Source: Flabesymbios commensalis
Taxonomy: Eukaryota; Annelida; Polychaeta; Terebellida; Flabelligeridae
Assembly (NCBI GenBank): GCA_964017125.1
Contig: OZ024908.1
Coordinates: forward strand, 78,370,919-78,434,918
Reading direction: 5' to 3'
Length of the DNA stretch: 64,000 nt
Positions 44,390 to 55,205 of this stretch are shown here, in pieces. The notes under the pieces were generated by a model. It saw only the letters and a program-made list of their open reading frames with translations, had not been told where the DNA came from and did not search any database. A program made the translations under genes and the position numbers. Position 1 is the stretch's first letter. Every line of letters begins with the position of its first letter.

Positions 44390-44530
44390 TTATAGTGAAC
44401 CTAAGTGAACTTGGTACTCGAACTGAGACCACCAGGGTTCGAATTTAGGGTTCTGTGTCTGCAAGGTTGTGTTATTTCATTTATCTAATCATCCTCTTTC
44501 TCAACAGGTTAGCTCTAATTTGTTAACTGA
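44390..44530 (+). mobile_element. SINE-1, degenerate partial copy
   Basis: GAACTGAGACCACCAGGGTT then CGAATTTAGGGTTCTGTGTC and ATTTATCTAATCATCCTC, TCAACAGGTTAGCTCTA correspond to the second head and the 3' part of SINE-1. Confidence 0.65.
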
Positions 44531-44939
44531 GCTAAAATTAAAGCTATGTTTCTGAAAATTATGAGAGTGAAATTCGTGAAAATGCAATTGTTTCTTCGAA
44601 CAACATTCCGAATTGTTCAGGTCAATATTCTCCGAAAATGAGCGTTTCTTTCATAACTATGTCTTACGGAATATGTCTTATTCCGTCAGCAGGTAATATC
44701 ATTCCCTCGTTATGCGAAAAAGCCCAAAATGTGCCGGCGATTTAATAATCACCTTGAATACAGGGTGATTTTTCAAACAGGTGATCTGATGAAAGGTTAA
44801 CTGGACACAGCGGGCCGAGGGTAAGGACTATCGATGGCATGTGGCTAAAATGTAAGCTGGTAATTGCCCTGAATCAGGATACGCCATCAAGGATATTTGT
44901 GGAACGTGTCCGTGGACGACGCAGGAGACTTGGAACTAA

Positions 44940-45012
44940 TCTCAAACCCTTTATGATACCGGGCCAGCGTCGTAGACGGTGGCCCGGTATTAACCAGGGT
45001 TTGGTTTTCTCG
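44940..45012. mobile_element. PalA palindrome copy
   Basis: TATGATACCGGGCCAGCGTC then GTAGACGGTGGCCCGGTATT and AACCAGGGTTTGG. The inner GATACCGGGCC/GGCCCGGTATT arms pair well. Confidence 0.75.
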
Positions 45013-45599
45013 CTTTGTGAACCCCTCCTTCAGACGCCTTTTTTTCTAGGAGTGTCACACACCGCTGTCACTCACGTTGGTCAAGGGATCAATAGTTGTT
45101 AGCAAGTTAGCGTTTGTCTGGTGGACACTCCGAGTCCGAGAAATACCGCCTGGATCAATAAGGGGCAACTAGCCGTCATCTGTTGTGGGAATATGTGAAT
45201 AATAAAACACGTGTATAAGTAGACCTAGTCGATTAACATCCTGTGGGCGTGTTATTCCGACCGCTCTCATATACATTCAAATTCTGACGAAGAATCTATA
45301 CTTGTTGTGTGAACTTTGCCGAAGACTAAACAACGTTGGCGACCTGAATATTCTAGATCTACACATCGCATGCTTATGTTTAATTGCATTTACTCATTGC
45401 AAGCTTTGCGTGCATTTACTGTAAATAAATCGGAAACCAAATAGATTATCATTAGATTAGTTTCGGAAACAAGCAAGAAAGAAATTCGAGAAAAAATTGT
45501 GATGAAGTGGAGCAAAAAGAACACGATCCGCAAGCTACTAAATATCATATATTTTGTCTTTTGTAATTGGTTTTGTCAATTTTTAAAATTCCGCTTCAG
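45013..45599. other. Intergenic, nothing recognised
   Basis: No repeat family or coding motif seen. Confidence 0.4.
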
Positions 45600-45780
45600 T
45601 TAACCCAGCGCTAAATTAAATAATTTAAATTTTCATCCACTTGAAGTTATGTCTCGCTGCCGCGACCAACAACTTCGGGTGTGTGAAAATTAAGCATATT
45701 TTTTTTAATTTGAGACCAAACATTTGTAAATCTTGATGTTTAAAAGCTCATGTCATTCCCAATAACAGTGATTTGATCAG
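45600..45780. mobile_element. PalC palindromic repeat, reference copy
   Basis: TTCATCCACTTGAAGTTATG then TCTCGCTGCCGCGACCAACA and ACTTCGGGTGTGTGAAAATT; CCACTTGAAGTT pairs with AACTTCGGGTG. Then AATTTGAGACCAAACATTTG and TCATTCCCAATAACA. At least five relatives occur in the window. Confidence 0.65.
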
Positions 45781-45788
45781 TTAATACA

Positions 45789-45890
45789 ATGGATTAAATA
45801 CGACTATTGTCAAAATGGATTAAATACGACTATTGTCAAAATGGATTAAATACGACTATTGTCAAAATGGATTAAATACGACTATGGTCG
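45789..45890 (+). repeat. 26-bp tandem repeat, four units
   Basis: Unit ATGGATTAAATACGACTATT then GTCAAA, four copies that are identical except for one base in the last. It directly follows the PalC element. Confidence 0.95.
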
Positions 45891-45934
45891 TGCTGAGCGG
45901 TCTGAGGGCTAAGATTTGACGTCCCCTGGTGCTC

Positions 45935-45995
45935 GTGTGTCGACAATACTGGCCCAGCATCAGGGCAACGTTGGATCAACTTCCGCTGCTCGGTT
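45935..45995. mobile_element. PalA half copy
   Basis: CGACAATACTGGCCCAGCAT then CAGGGCAACGTTGGATCAAC. Confidence 0.5.
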
Positions 45996-46147
45996 CAAAC
46001 TCGGTTCGGTCTGACCCCTGACTTTCAAATTGAGACACTGTGTTCCGTTTTCGGCGTGTAAAGACTTAGCAGCAATACCCGCTTTACCATCTCACTCCAC
46101 AAAGCACGCTTTTTAACGGGACGGATATACCAGACAATTTGACTTCA

Positions 46148-46217
46148 GACACAATAACGTTGGCCTAATGCCGGCCCAGCGTCCTTTGCCGCTGGGCCGT
46201 CATTGAGCTGACGTGTA
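46148..46217. mobile_element. PalA palindrome copy
   Basis: ATAACGTTGGCCTAATGCCG then GCCCAGCGTCC; right arm GCTGGGCCGTCATTGAGCTG then ACGTG. Confidence 0.65.
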
Positions 46218-46930
46218 GTTGCGGCTAGGATGTGTGTCTTTCAGATGGAGAAGATGGACGAGGGTGACTGAAGGTTACCTTAGCCACTTAGCCAGGGATC
46301 TGTTCTCAATCCCGCCGCCATGGAGATGTAATATCTACCAATGCCTTAAGTGCTGCAGGGACAGCGCCGCTCTACATGTAATGTGTGAACGATTTTTTTT
46401 TAACTGCCAGAAGTGATTCTTGATAAAATCCAATCCATTTGACAGTACATTAATATTAATTTTCTTCTTCGCCGCGTTCATTGAAAACTGAAGCCAGAAC
46501 TGCCCTCGCCTTTGTATATTGATTTTTGCGAGAGACGTATTCTACAATTGTTTTTTTTTGCACGGAAGAAAACGTAAAATTAAAAACAAAATATCACGAA
46601 CATTTTACAATATGTAAGATTTTTCGAATTACATTATGTTCTTCAAGCTTCGAGCGTGTTATGTTAATAACGCCACAAAAATTACCTGCTAAAACATTAA
46701 AACGAAGATTTGACATTTAAGCCTAAATATAGCCATTTAATTAAAAAATGTTTTGATGCTCATTGATACGCATTTGATTTCAGGTGATATCTATCCAGCC
46801 TTTGGGGGATGGTGATATTTAATCGTTTGTTAGCTGAAGTGGGTAACATTTACTTACACAATTTTATGTGCAATCAAGCGTGTGTCAATCTAGCAAATTT
46901 GAGGTCAATTCGTACTACAAACGTTCTTGT
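46218..46930. other. Intergenic, nothing recognised
   Basis: No repeat family or coding motif seen. Confidence 0.4.
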
Positions 46931-47167
46931 TTAACCCTTTAAGCCCCCACGATGCATAATACATCCCCGAAAAAAACAGACTTAATTTTTCTACAACCAA
47001 GGGCTTTAGAAAAGAAATTTCCATGAAATTGGTTTACAAATACAGGAACATTTTTTTTAATTTTCAAACCACATCAAATCATCTTCATCCACTACAAACC
47101 GCGAACGCAATTCGCGGCTTGTAGTAGATGTAGATGACAATGGTAAATTCAGGCTTGAGAGGGTTAA
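46931..47167. mobile_element. TTAA-2 MITE, copy 1
   Basis: TTAACCCTTTAAGCCCCCAC left and CAGGCTTGAGAGGGTTAA right: TTAA-flanked inverted ends. The interior differs from TTAA-1. The hairpin ATCCACTACAAACCGCGAAC paired with TTCGCGGCTTGTAGTAGAT lies toward the right end. Likely piggyBac-type non-autonomous element. Confidence 0.8.
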
Positions 47168-47303
47168 AGGGAAAATGAAAGCGAAAAACGGCTACAGACG
47201 TGACTAGCACTGAAAAGGGTAATAGATATGGTGATTAATCAATTGTCTGCTAAGGAAGCTTAAATGATCAACCTTAACTTTATACACTAGATTTGGTTTC
47301 TTT

Positions 47304-47500
47304 TTAAACCGTTAAAGCCTGAATTTACCATTGTAATTTTTATCCAAAACTTCACCGCAAGCAGCATATTGCTGTCGCAATTCTCGTCTTGTAGTGGATA
47401 AAGATCACTCGAAGTGACTGAAAAATTAGGTTAGGATTATTGGTAAACCAGTTTCATGGAAATCTGTCCAGCCCCCTTGGTTGTAGAAGGGTTGAAGGGG
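47304..47500. mobile_element. TTAA-2 MITE, copy 2 (inverted)
   Basis: AAAGCCTGAATTTACCATTG at the left equals the reverse of the right end of copy 1. GTAAACCAGTTTCATGGAAA, CCCCCTTGGTTGTAGAAGG and GTTGAAGGGG match the left half in reverse. The hairpin (GTCGCAATTCTCGTCTTGTA) is degraded. Confidence 0.75.
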
Positions 47501-47669
47501 TGCAATGTTGAATACAACGACTACAGAACGACATCTGTACTACTTTTGAAGTCCGATCAGCTCAGTTCTGGACACTCTTCCGAATTAATTTAAATTAGAT
47601 GTACAGTGTACAGCTGCAATAAACATCGCAAATTATTATGCTGATTAATTGTCGGTCACACGCCACACA

Positions 47670-47716
47670 AGATGTGCCAACATTAAACCAACGTCTTTCT
47701 GCACACAGGTCAAGCG
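47670..47716. mobile_element. PalA-like fragment
   Basis: CACAAGATGTGCCAACATTA then AACCAACGTC only. Confidence 0.35.
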
Positions 47717-48597
47717 TGCGCTGCATGCTTGCTGAATGCGATGAATACAGGCTGCGCATACATGTAATCTAATCAAAATCAATCAAGAAGACCAAGCTCG
47801 TTTAATGCGGCGAGAGGTAAGCGATTTCAATGATTCAGTGAAATTCCATCATGCGTATTAAATTGCTATGTGATTTTGCCAAAGCAATTGTGTGCATCGT
47901 TACTCCAACAAAAGGATTCACTGCTTATCTGGGGCTGTGAGAAAGTTCTTTTCACTCACTTGCAAGATCGCAAGATCGCGGCTTCACACTATGCAAATTA
48001 ATATTTATTATGTTATTCGCACAGCCGCTTCTGAAAAGTTATTACGAAAACTTTTTTTTAAATAACTATAAATGGAATAAGGCCCACAACAAATAGTACA
48101 TGACATTCTATGCATACACTGTAAGTTAGTTGATTGTATCATTTAGAGTTATCTATACTCTCTAGCTCACCGGGCATCTTGGAGTTATTTTTGTCATTCT
48201 GGCGCACGCTTTTTTACTTCCTCGCCTGCTGTAAGTGGATTTCCTTTGGCTGATTGAGGTGAAAGGTGATGACGACCATAATAAGTTTTCGTACAGATAA
48301 ATAGGTTTGGACTCGGAATAGATTAAACTGGACGCCATCACTTACCTAATCACGTGCCAATTCACACCCATAATCTATGGAAGGAGAACCTCAACATCAG
48401 ATTTAGTGTATTAACTAATCATAATATATATATATATTTTTTTAAAGGTTGAAAGCAAGTTGCTTTGTTTTTTACAACTGTTTATTAAATAGATATGTTG
48501 TGATCTCTCAGAGGTCTCAAATATGTCGTCTCTAAAATCACAATAGTCATACAGGGGTTTTTATCGCAGCAGGATGTTTTTTTCGGAGCGAGAGTAG
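47717..48597. other. Intergenic, nothing recognised
   Basis: No repeat family or coding motif seen apart from a short (TA)n at 48425-48437. Confidence 0.4.
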
Positions 48598-51500
48598 CCT
48601 TTCAGAACAGAGTGGTTTCTCTGAACAGTGTGGTCTCTCAGAACAGAGTGATCTCTCTGAACAGAGTGATCTCTCAGAACAAAGTGATCTCTCAGAACAG
48701 AGTGATCTCTCAGAACAGAGTGGTCTCTCAGAACAGAGTGGTCTCTCAGAACAGAGTGGTTTCTCTGAACAGTGTGGTCTCTCAGAACAGAGTGATCTCT
48801 CTGAACAGAGTGATCTCTCAGAACAAAGTGATCTCTCAGAACAGAGTGATCTCTCAGAACAGAGTGGTCTCTCAGAACAGAGTGATCTCTCAGAACAGAT
48901 AGGTCTCTCAGAACAGAGAGGTCTCTCTGAACAGAGTGATCTCTCAGAACAGAGTGGTCTCTCAGAACAGAGTGGTCTCTCAGAACAGAGTGGTCTCTCA
49001 GAACAGAGTGGTCTCTCAGAACAGAGTGATCTCTCAGAACAGATAGGTCTCTCAGAACAGAGTGATCTCTCAGAACAGAGTGATCTCTCTGAACAGAGTG
49101 ATCTCTCAGAACAGAGAGGTCTCTCTGAACAGAGTGATCTCTCAGAACAGAGTGGTCTCTCAGAACAGAGTGGTCTCTCAGAACAGAGTTATCTCTCAGA
49201 ACAGAGTGATCCCTCAGAAAAGAGTGTTCTCTCAGAACAAGTGGTCTCTCAGAACAGAGTGATATTTCAGATAAGAGTGTTCTCTCAGAACAAGTGGTCT
49301 CTCAGAACAGCAGAATGGTATCTCATAATAGAGTGGTCTCTCAGAACAGAGTGGTCTTTCTGAACAGAGTGATCTTTCATAATAGTGTGGTCTCTCATAA
49401 TAGTGTAGACTCTCTAAACAGAGTGATCACTCAGAACAGAGTGGTCTCTCAGAACAGAGTGGTCCCTCAGAACAGAGTGGTCTCTCAGAACAGAGTGATC
49501 TCTCTGAACAGAGTGATCTCTCAGAACAAAGTGATCTCTCAGAACAGAGTGGTCTCTCAGAACAGAGTGGTCTCTCAGAACAGAGTTATCTCTCAGAACA
49601 GAGTGATCCCTCAGAAAAGAGTGTTCTCTCAGAACAAGTGGTCTCTCAGAACAGAGTGATATTTCAGATAAGAGTGTTCTCTCAGAACAAGTGGTCTCTC
49701 AGAACAGCAGAATGGTATCTCATAATAGAGTGGTCTCTCAGAACAGAGTGGTCTTTCTGAACAGAGTGATCTTTCATAATAGTGTGGTCTCTCATAATAG
49801 TGTAGACTCTCTGAACAGAGTGATCTCTCAGAACAGAGTGGTCTCTCAGAACAGAGTGGTCCCTCAGAACAGAGTGGTCTCTCAGAACAGAGTGATCTCT
49901 CTGAACAGAGTGATCTCTCAGAACAAAGTGATCTCTCAGAACAGAGTGGTCTCTCAGAACAGAGTGGTCTCTCAGAACAGAGTTATCTCTCAGAACAGAG
50001 TGATCCCTCAGAAAAGAGTGTTCTCTCAGAACAAGTGGTCTCTCAGAACAGAGTGATATTTCAGATAAGAGTGTTCTCTCAGAACAAGTGGTCTCTCAGA
50101 ACAGCAGAATGGTATCTCATAATAGAGTGGTCTCTCAGAACAGAGTGGTCTTTCTGAACAGAGTGATCTTTCATAATAGTGTGGTCTCTCATAATAGTGT
50201 AGACTCTCTGAACAGAGTGATCTCTCTGAACAGAGTGATCTCTCATAACAGAGTGGTTTCTCTGAACACAGTGATTTCTCAGAACAGAGTGATCTCTCAG
50301 AACAGAGTGATCTCTCAGGAAAGAGTGGTCCCTCAGAACAAGTGGTCTCTCAGGACAGAGTGGTATCTCATAACAGAGTGGTCTCTCAGAACAGAGTGGT
50401 CTCTTATAATAGTGTGGTCTCTTTGAACAGAGCGGTCTCTCATAACAGAGTAGTCTCTCAGAACAGACTAGTCTCTCATAATAGGGTGGCCTCTCTGAAC
50501 AGAGTGATTTTTCAGAACAGAGTGGTCTCTCAGAACAGAGTGATCTCTCAGAAGAGAGTGGTCCCTCAGAACAAATGGTTTCTCAGAACAGAGTGGTCCC
50601 TCATAACGGAGTGGTCTCTCAGAACAGAGTGGTCTCTAATAATAGTGTGGACTCTCTGAGCAGAGTGGTCTCTCAGAACAGAGTGGTCCCTCATAGCGGA
50701 GTGGTCTCTCAGAACAGAGTGGTCTCTAATAATAGTGTGGCCTCTCTGAACATAGTGATCTTTCAGAACAGAGTGGTCTCTCAGAACAGAGTGGTCTCTC
50801 AGAGCAGAGTGATCTCTCATAACAAGTGGTCTTTCAGAACAGACTGGTCTCTCATAACAAAGTGGTCTGTCATAATAGTGAGGTATCTTTGAACAGAGTG
50901 GTCTCTCATAAAAGAGTGGTCTCTCAGAACAAGTGGTCCCTCAGAACAGAGTGGTCTCTTATAACAGAGTGGTCTCTCAGAGCAGAGTGGTCTCTCATAA
51001 TAGTGTGGTCTCTATGAACAGAGTGGTCTCTCATAACAGACTGGTCTCTTATAACAAGTGGTCTCTCAGAACAGAGTGGTCTCTCATAACAGAGTGGTTT
51101 CTCAGAACAGAGTGGTCTCTCATAATAGTGTGGTCTCTTTGATTAGAGTGGTCTCTCATAGCAGAACAAGTGGTCTTTAAGAACAGAGTGGTCTCTGAGA
51201 CTAGTGTGGTATCTTTAAACAGAGTGGTCTCTCTGAATAAGTGGTGTTTCATAAGAGAGTGGTCTCTCATAATAGTGTGGTCTCTTTGAACAGCGTGGTC
51301 TCTCATAACAGAGTTCTCTCTCAGGAAAAGTGATCTCTCAGGAAAAGTGGTCTCTTAAAACAGATTGTTCTCTCAGAACAGGGTGGTCTCTCAGTGGTCA
51401 CTCAGAATAGAGTGATCTCTCAGAACAAAGTGATCTCTCAGAACAGAGTGGTCTCTCATAACAGAGTGGTCTCTCAGAACAGAGTGGTCTTCAAAAACAG

Positions 51501-51960
51501 AGTGGTTTCTCAGAACAGAATGATTTCCAAAAGAACCACAGTGGTTTCTCAGAACAGAGTGGTTTCCAAAAAACATAGTGGTCTCTCAGAACAAAGTGGT
51601 CTCTAAAAACAGAGTGGTTTCTCAGAACAGAGTGGTCTCTGAAAGAACAGAGTGCTCTCCCAAAACAGAGTGGTTTCTCAGAACAGAGTGATCTCTCAGA
51701 ACAGAGTGGTCTCTCAAAACAGAGTGGTATCTCAGAACAGAGTGGTCTCTCATTGGTCACTCAGAATAGAGTGATCTCTCAGAACAAAGTGGTCTCTCAG
51801 AACAAAGTGGTCTCTCAGTGGACTCTCAGAACGTAATGTTCTCACAAAACAGAATGGTTTCTCAGAACAGAGTGAGCTCTCAGAACAAAGTTGTCTCTCA
51901 GTTGACCCTCACAACAGAGTCGTCGCTCAGTGGTCACTCAGAGCGGGATGTATTTCAGAG
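48598..51960 (+). repeat. 18-bp satellite array with higher-order structure
   Basis: About 3.4 kb built of AGAGTGGTCTCTCAGAAC units (GTG/ATG-type variants GTGATCTCTC, CTCTGAAC, CTCATAAC, CTCATAATAGTG). Units are most uniform at 48.6-49.3 kb. At 49294-50090 a block of about 397 bases is repeated almost identically (starts at 49294, 49691 and 50088, the third copy partial). The right end (51.4-51.96 kb) decays. Because 18 is a multiple of 3 and the unit has no stop, both strands carry long VSQNRV- or RDHSVL-type frames. No start context, signal or non-repetitive flank suggests these are translated. Confidence 0.96.
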
Positions 51961-52134
51961 CAGTGTGTCTTTTAGACAAGAGTGGTCAAAGGGTTTGATT
52001 TTCATAGCAGGTTTTATTGCATTCTTATACATCGTAAATATGTATCCTCGTATCTTCAGATTGTAGTTCACTTTGATTACCAGCAGGCTGCAAATACAGC
52101 CTTGACTATATTAGCATCGTACTATAATCAGTCA

Positions 52135-52384
52135 TTAACCCCTACATCGCTTAAATATTGTTGTATACACCATGGACACCACAGGGTTATTTTTAATTTG
52201 AAATCATGATAAATGTCTTAGTTAGCTGCTTCCGCTTCATTTGAATACCTATGTTATGGGGCTATGGGCATTATATTTATATTTATAATTATTTCAGCGT
52301 CGGACCGTAATTAGACATAAGAGCCTGACGTTATTAGACGTCATATTCTGAGGCTGAACAAGGTGCCCGCGATAGAAGGGTTAA
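52135..52384 (+). mobile_element. TTAA-1 MITE copy with TTAA on both sides
   Basis: TTAACCCCTACATCGCTTAA, body AATTTGAAATCATGATAAAT and GTCTTAGTTAGCTGCTTCCG, TACCTATGTTATGGGGCTAT; hairpin worn (GACGTTATTAGACGTCATAT); right end CGATAGAAGGGTTAA. Confidence 0.88.
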
Positions 52385-53254
52385 GCTAACACGCATCCTG
52401 CTCTTAGCCTAAAACTAGATTTTGCGTCTCCCTGTGATGTTAACTTTTATAACCAAAGAGTTACCAGTAAAATAAAAGTAGGTTTTTTTCTAGACACGAC
52501 TGCGAGATTTCGTGTATTCACAATCGATGTACGTCAAGCGATCAGCAATAATTTTTTGTATTTACAGATTTAAATCTACTGTTCAGATCTCCTAAAATTT
52601 CCTCTGCGCTCAATGTATTTAAAATATTATGCATAACATGAATATTCAGGTATATTCGGTATACAATTCAGAAGATTTTAAAGTCTAAGAAAAGACACTG
52701 TTTTAGTCATAATTTATAGACATAATTACAAAATAAAGAGGGTGTTTAATTGCAATTCACATTGACGTTTTTTTGAAAACCTCGCCCTAAAAATTCAAAC
52801 ATATTAGTAAAATCATTCATTCCTATTTAACCATTTAAAACGCGTGGGAATATTTGTTTTAATTGTTAGTAAAACATGCAGCTGGGGCTAAGCGTTATGG
52901 TGTATAATTAATATTTACTTCAATATGAAACTAACCAATAAGTCTTAGTGGGTTCGGAACATTAACCACTTCGCTTACATATCCTGACCTATTTTAAATG
53001 TATGCCTAAATAGTTAATGTACATATCAGCATCATTAACGAATACAATACATGCAATTATTTGAAGCTTAAAATAACAACTTATATCTGAATATCGTATT
53101 TGAGTATTTGAATATCGAGTATATATTTAATATGAAGTTGTATACATGAACCGCATACGTAGAGAATGGCCGTAAATTATCCTTAAATCAATATAATGAG
53201 GACCACCGAACAACGCAAGATGAAAGTGTCAAGCGGTTCACCAGTTATTTACCA
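52385..53254. other. Intergenic, nothing recognised
   Basis: AT-rich; no family or coding motif seen. Confidence 0.4.
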
Positions 53255-53345
53255 GTGAACCATTTCAATTGTGTAATGCTGGTCCACCGTCTGCGACACT
53301 GGCCCAGCATTACACCATTGCACGGTTAACGTCTCGTTGGCTGGC
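53255..53345. mobile_element. PalA palindrome copy
   Basis: AACCATTTCAATTGTGTAAT then GCTGGTCCACCGTC; right arm CACTGGCCCAGCATTACACC then ATTGCACGGTTAACGTCTCG. Confidence 0.75.
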
Positions 53346-53484
53346 CATATATAGGTTTACACCAGCAGGCGATGCTGGTGACTGACCACTCAGTCACACA
53401 GCGGGACCCATCCACTTTGATCTTATTCCTCTCTCCTCCTCTAGTACACGGCTTACACTCGATCAGTTTCACTCTTGCAACAAC

Positions 53485-53509
53485 ATTTGAAATCATCATA
53501 CATGTCTTA
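53485..53509 (+). mobile_element. TTAA-1 MITE fragment, left of Harbinger
   Basis: ATTTGAAATCATCATACATG then TCTTA matches the TTAA-1 body and breaks exactly where the Harbinger element starts. The continuation resumes at 55142. Confidence 0.7.
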
Positions 53510-55138
53510 TACCCCTGTCTAACAGGAGCCAAATTTCTACGAATCGCCTTCTCGAATCGATCCGGAGAAATTCGTTGAAATTGATTCCTACCATGCGTAT
53601 GGTGTGTGACAATTCGGACTGATATGGAACGGTACGGGAGGGTTCGGGATATTTTCTAACATGTTAGATTTTGCCGAGCCGCCTGGATCATTTCATTCGG
53701 CTTGAGATTCGTACAGTGCGTATCACAATTCGGATTGTACGGATATGCATACGTATTAATGCGTAGCAGTTCGTTGGGTTCGGATTATTAGACGTCTACG
53801 CATGGACCGTAATGTATGCATGACATCCAAACCGTACGAGAAACGTTCACGCATCAGCCTAATTGTAATCCGGAACATATGTACCAGCACCTAATGTACT
53901 GACGCGATTCGTATGCTGGGCATGCCGAATCAGCCGTACAGTTCATATGACATACGAATCTATGCAAACCATCCCGAACTGGGATACGCACGAAACGAAC
54001 TGCGATACAGACGATTCAAATCGAGAAACAGACCCCCCGCACAATCCTCGCGATACAAGTAATTCGTGGCCCTGATGACCGCAAGGTCTGTATTAAAGGA
54101 TCAAGAACTTATTAATTCGTCACTCGGATCATCATCAAGTACATCCAGTTTATCTACACAAGAAAATATGCCTAAAAAAATGTATCAGCAACATTCTTCC
54201 ATCTTTAAAACCCAAGTATAAGACTATTTTTATAGTTAGTTGTCAGCTACTTTATTCTAGGTGTGATTCTCTCCAGAATCTCATTAAATGTATCTGGGTC
54301 CATTCTGATGTAATTCTCGAAGCTGGCAATATCTTCTACCTCCAGTTCGTATAGCAACGTCCTGTTGTGGCCCAGTTGGACTCTTCTTTTCAACCAATCC
54401 TTCACTTTTTTCCTTCTTTTCACTTGCACTCGTCTTCTCGCTTCTTCTTCTCTCCTTTTTTTCTTTTTGTTCTTCTTCTTCGATTTCAAGAGCTGCTGCT
54501 GCACATAGAACTAGCCCCATGCCTGCTACAGTCATTTCGGTTTCTCTGGTCAACGTGTATGCCATTTTTCAAAGTAATCAGAAAATGCGATGAGGAATGG
54601 CTGATTCGGCGACTTTTATACCCAAATGACAATTTTTTGGATTGCTCAGGCCCCCCAACAGTATGTTTTGTACGGACGGTACTGGAGGGTACGTAATGTA
54701 GTTTGTATGATACGTAATGGATTCGTATCGAACGTATCGCCATTCGACTGATACGGCTCGTGTTCGGATTACACGGTGACTTTGATCGTGCCGTGCGTAT
54801 CACCATAAATAGTGTATAGTTCATTCGGGCAACTGTGTACGGTTGGTACGTAAACATGGTAAAGGCATACGTGAGGTGTGGCGAAGTTATTCGTAAGGTT
54901 TGGCCCAGACGGCATGGATATGTAATGATATGGTTTGATGCGGGAGTACTCTCGTAAGGTACGGCAGCGGTTCGGATGCCTGTCGGCAAGTACGTATCTC
55001 CAGCCCCGAACCGCCACGAATGGCTGATTCGTGAAGAAAATGTAAAATAATGCGTATGGTTCGGTATGGTTCGGGGATTTTTTCATTCGGATCGTGTGCC
55101 CCATTCGTCGCGATGCGAGGTTTGGTTAGCCAGCCCCA
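53510..55138 (-). mobile_element. PIF/Harbinger transposon, internally deleted
   Basis: About 1.63 kb. The left end (TACCCCTGTCTAACAGGAGC) and the inverted right end (GGGGCTGGCTAACCAAACCT) share CTG-CTAAC, a weak terminal inverted repeat. The 3-base target TTA at 53507-53509 is matched by GTA at 55139-55141 (one change). Both subterminal regions are full of CpG-rich variants of GGTTCGTATG, unlike the surrounding DNA. The only coding part is the minus-strand start of a transposase (next entry). The DDE catalytic region and Myb-like partner are not seen, so it is non-autonomous. Confidence 0.8.
54247..54565 (-). pseudogene. Harbinger transposase N-terminal remnant
   Basis: On the minus strand a frame starting at 54565 (MAYTLTRETEMTVAGMGLVL then CAAAALEIEEEEQ) gives way to an overlapping frame with KRREEEARRRVQVKRRKKVK, DWLKRRVQLGHNRTLLYELE, VEDIASFENYIRMDPDTFNE and ILERITPRIK. 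The pattern W-x-R-R...L-x-x-E-L...FxN(Y/F)xRM-x-xxxFxxxLxxI-xPxI is the N-terminal part of PIF/Harbinger (HARBI1-like) transposases. A frame change near 54500 links the two frames. Translation ends at IK, well before the DDE residues. A short Asp-rich peptide (VDKLDVLDDDPSDELISS and stop, about 54115-54170) lies downstream on the same strand after acceptor-like TTTTCTTGTGTAG and may be the remains of a last exon. Confidence 0.82.
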
Positions 55139-55205
55139 GTAGTTAGCTCTTTGCGCTTCATTTGAATACCTATCTTATGGGTCTACGGCCTTTATAAATA
55201 TTTAA
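55139..55205 (+). mobile_element. TTAA-1 MITE fragment, right of Harbinger
   Basis: GTTAGCTCTTTGCGCTTCAT then TTGAATACCTATCTTATGGG and TCTACGGCCTTTATAAATAT continues the TTAA-1 body exactly where 53485-53509 stopped. The hairpin end is missing. Confidence 0.85.

Noticed and set aside
54367-54696. 109-residue plus-strand frame rich in Phe and Ser
   Set aside because: It is the opposite strand of the Lys/Glu-rich Harbinger transposase remnant.
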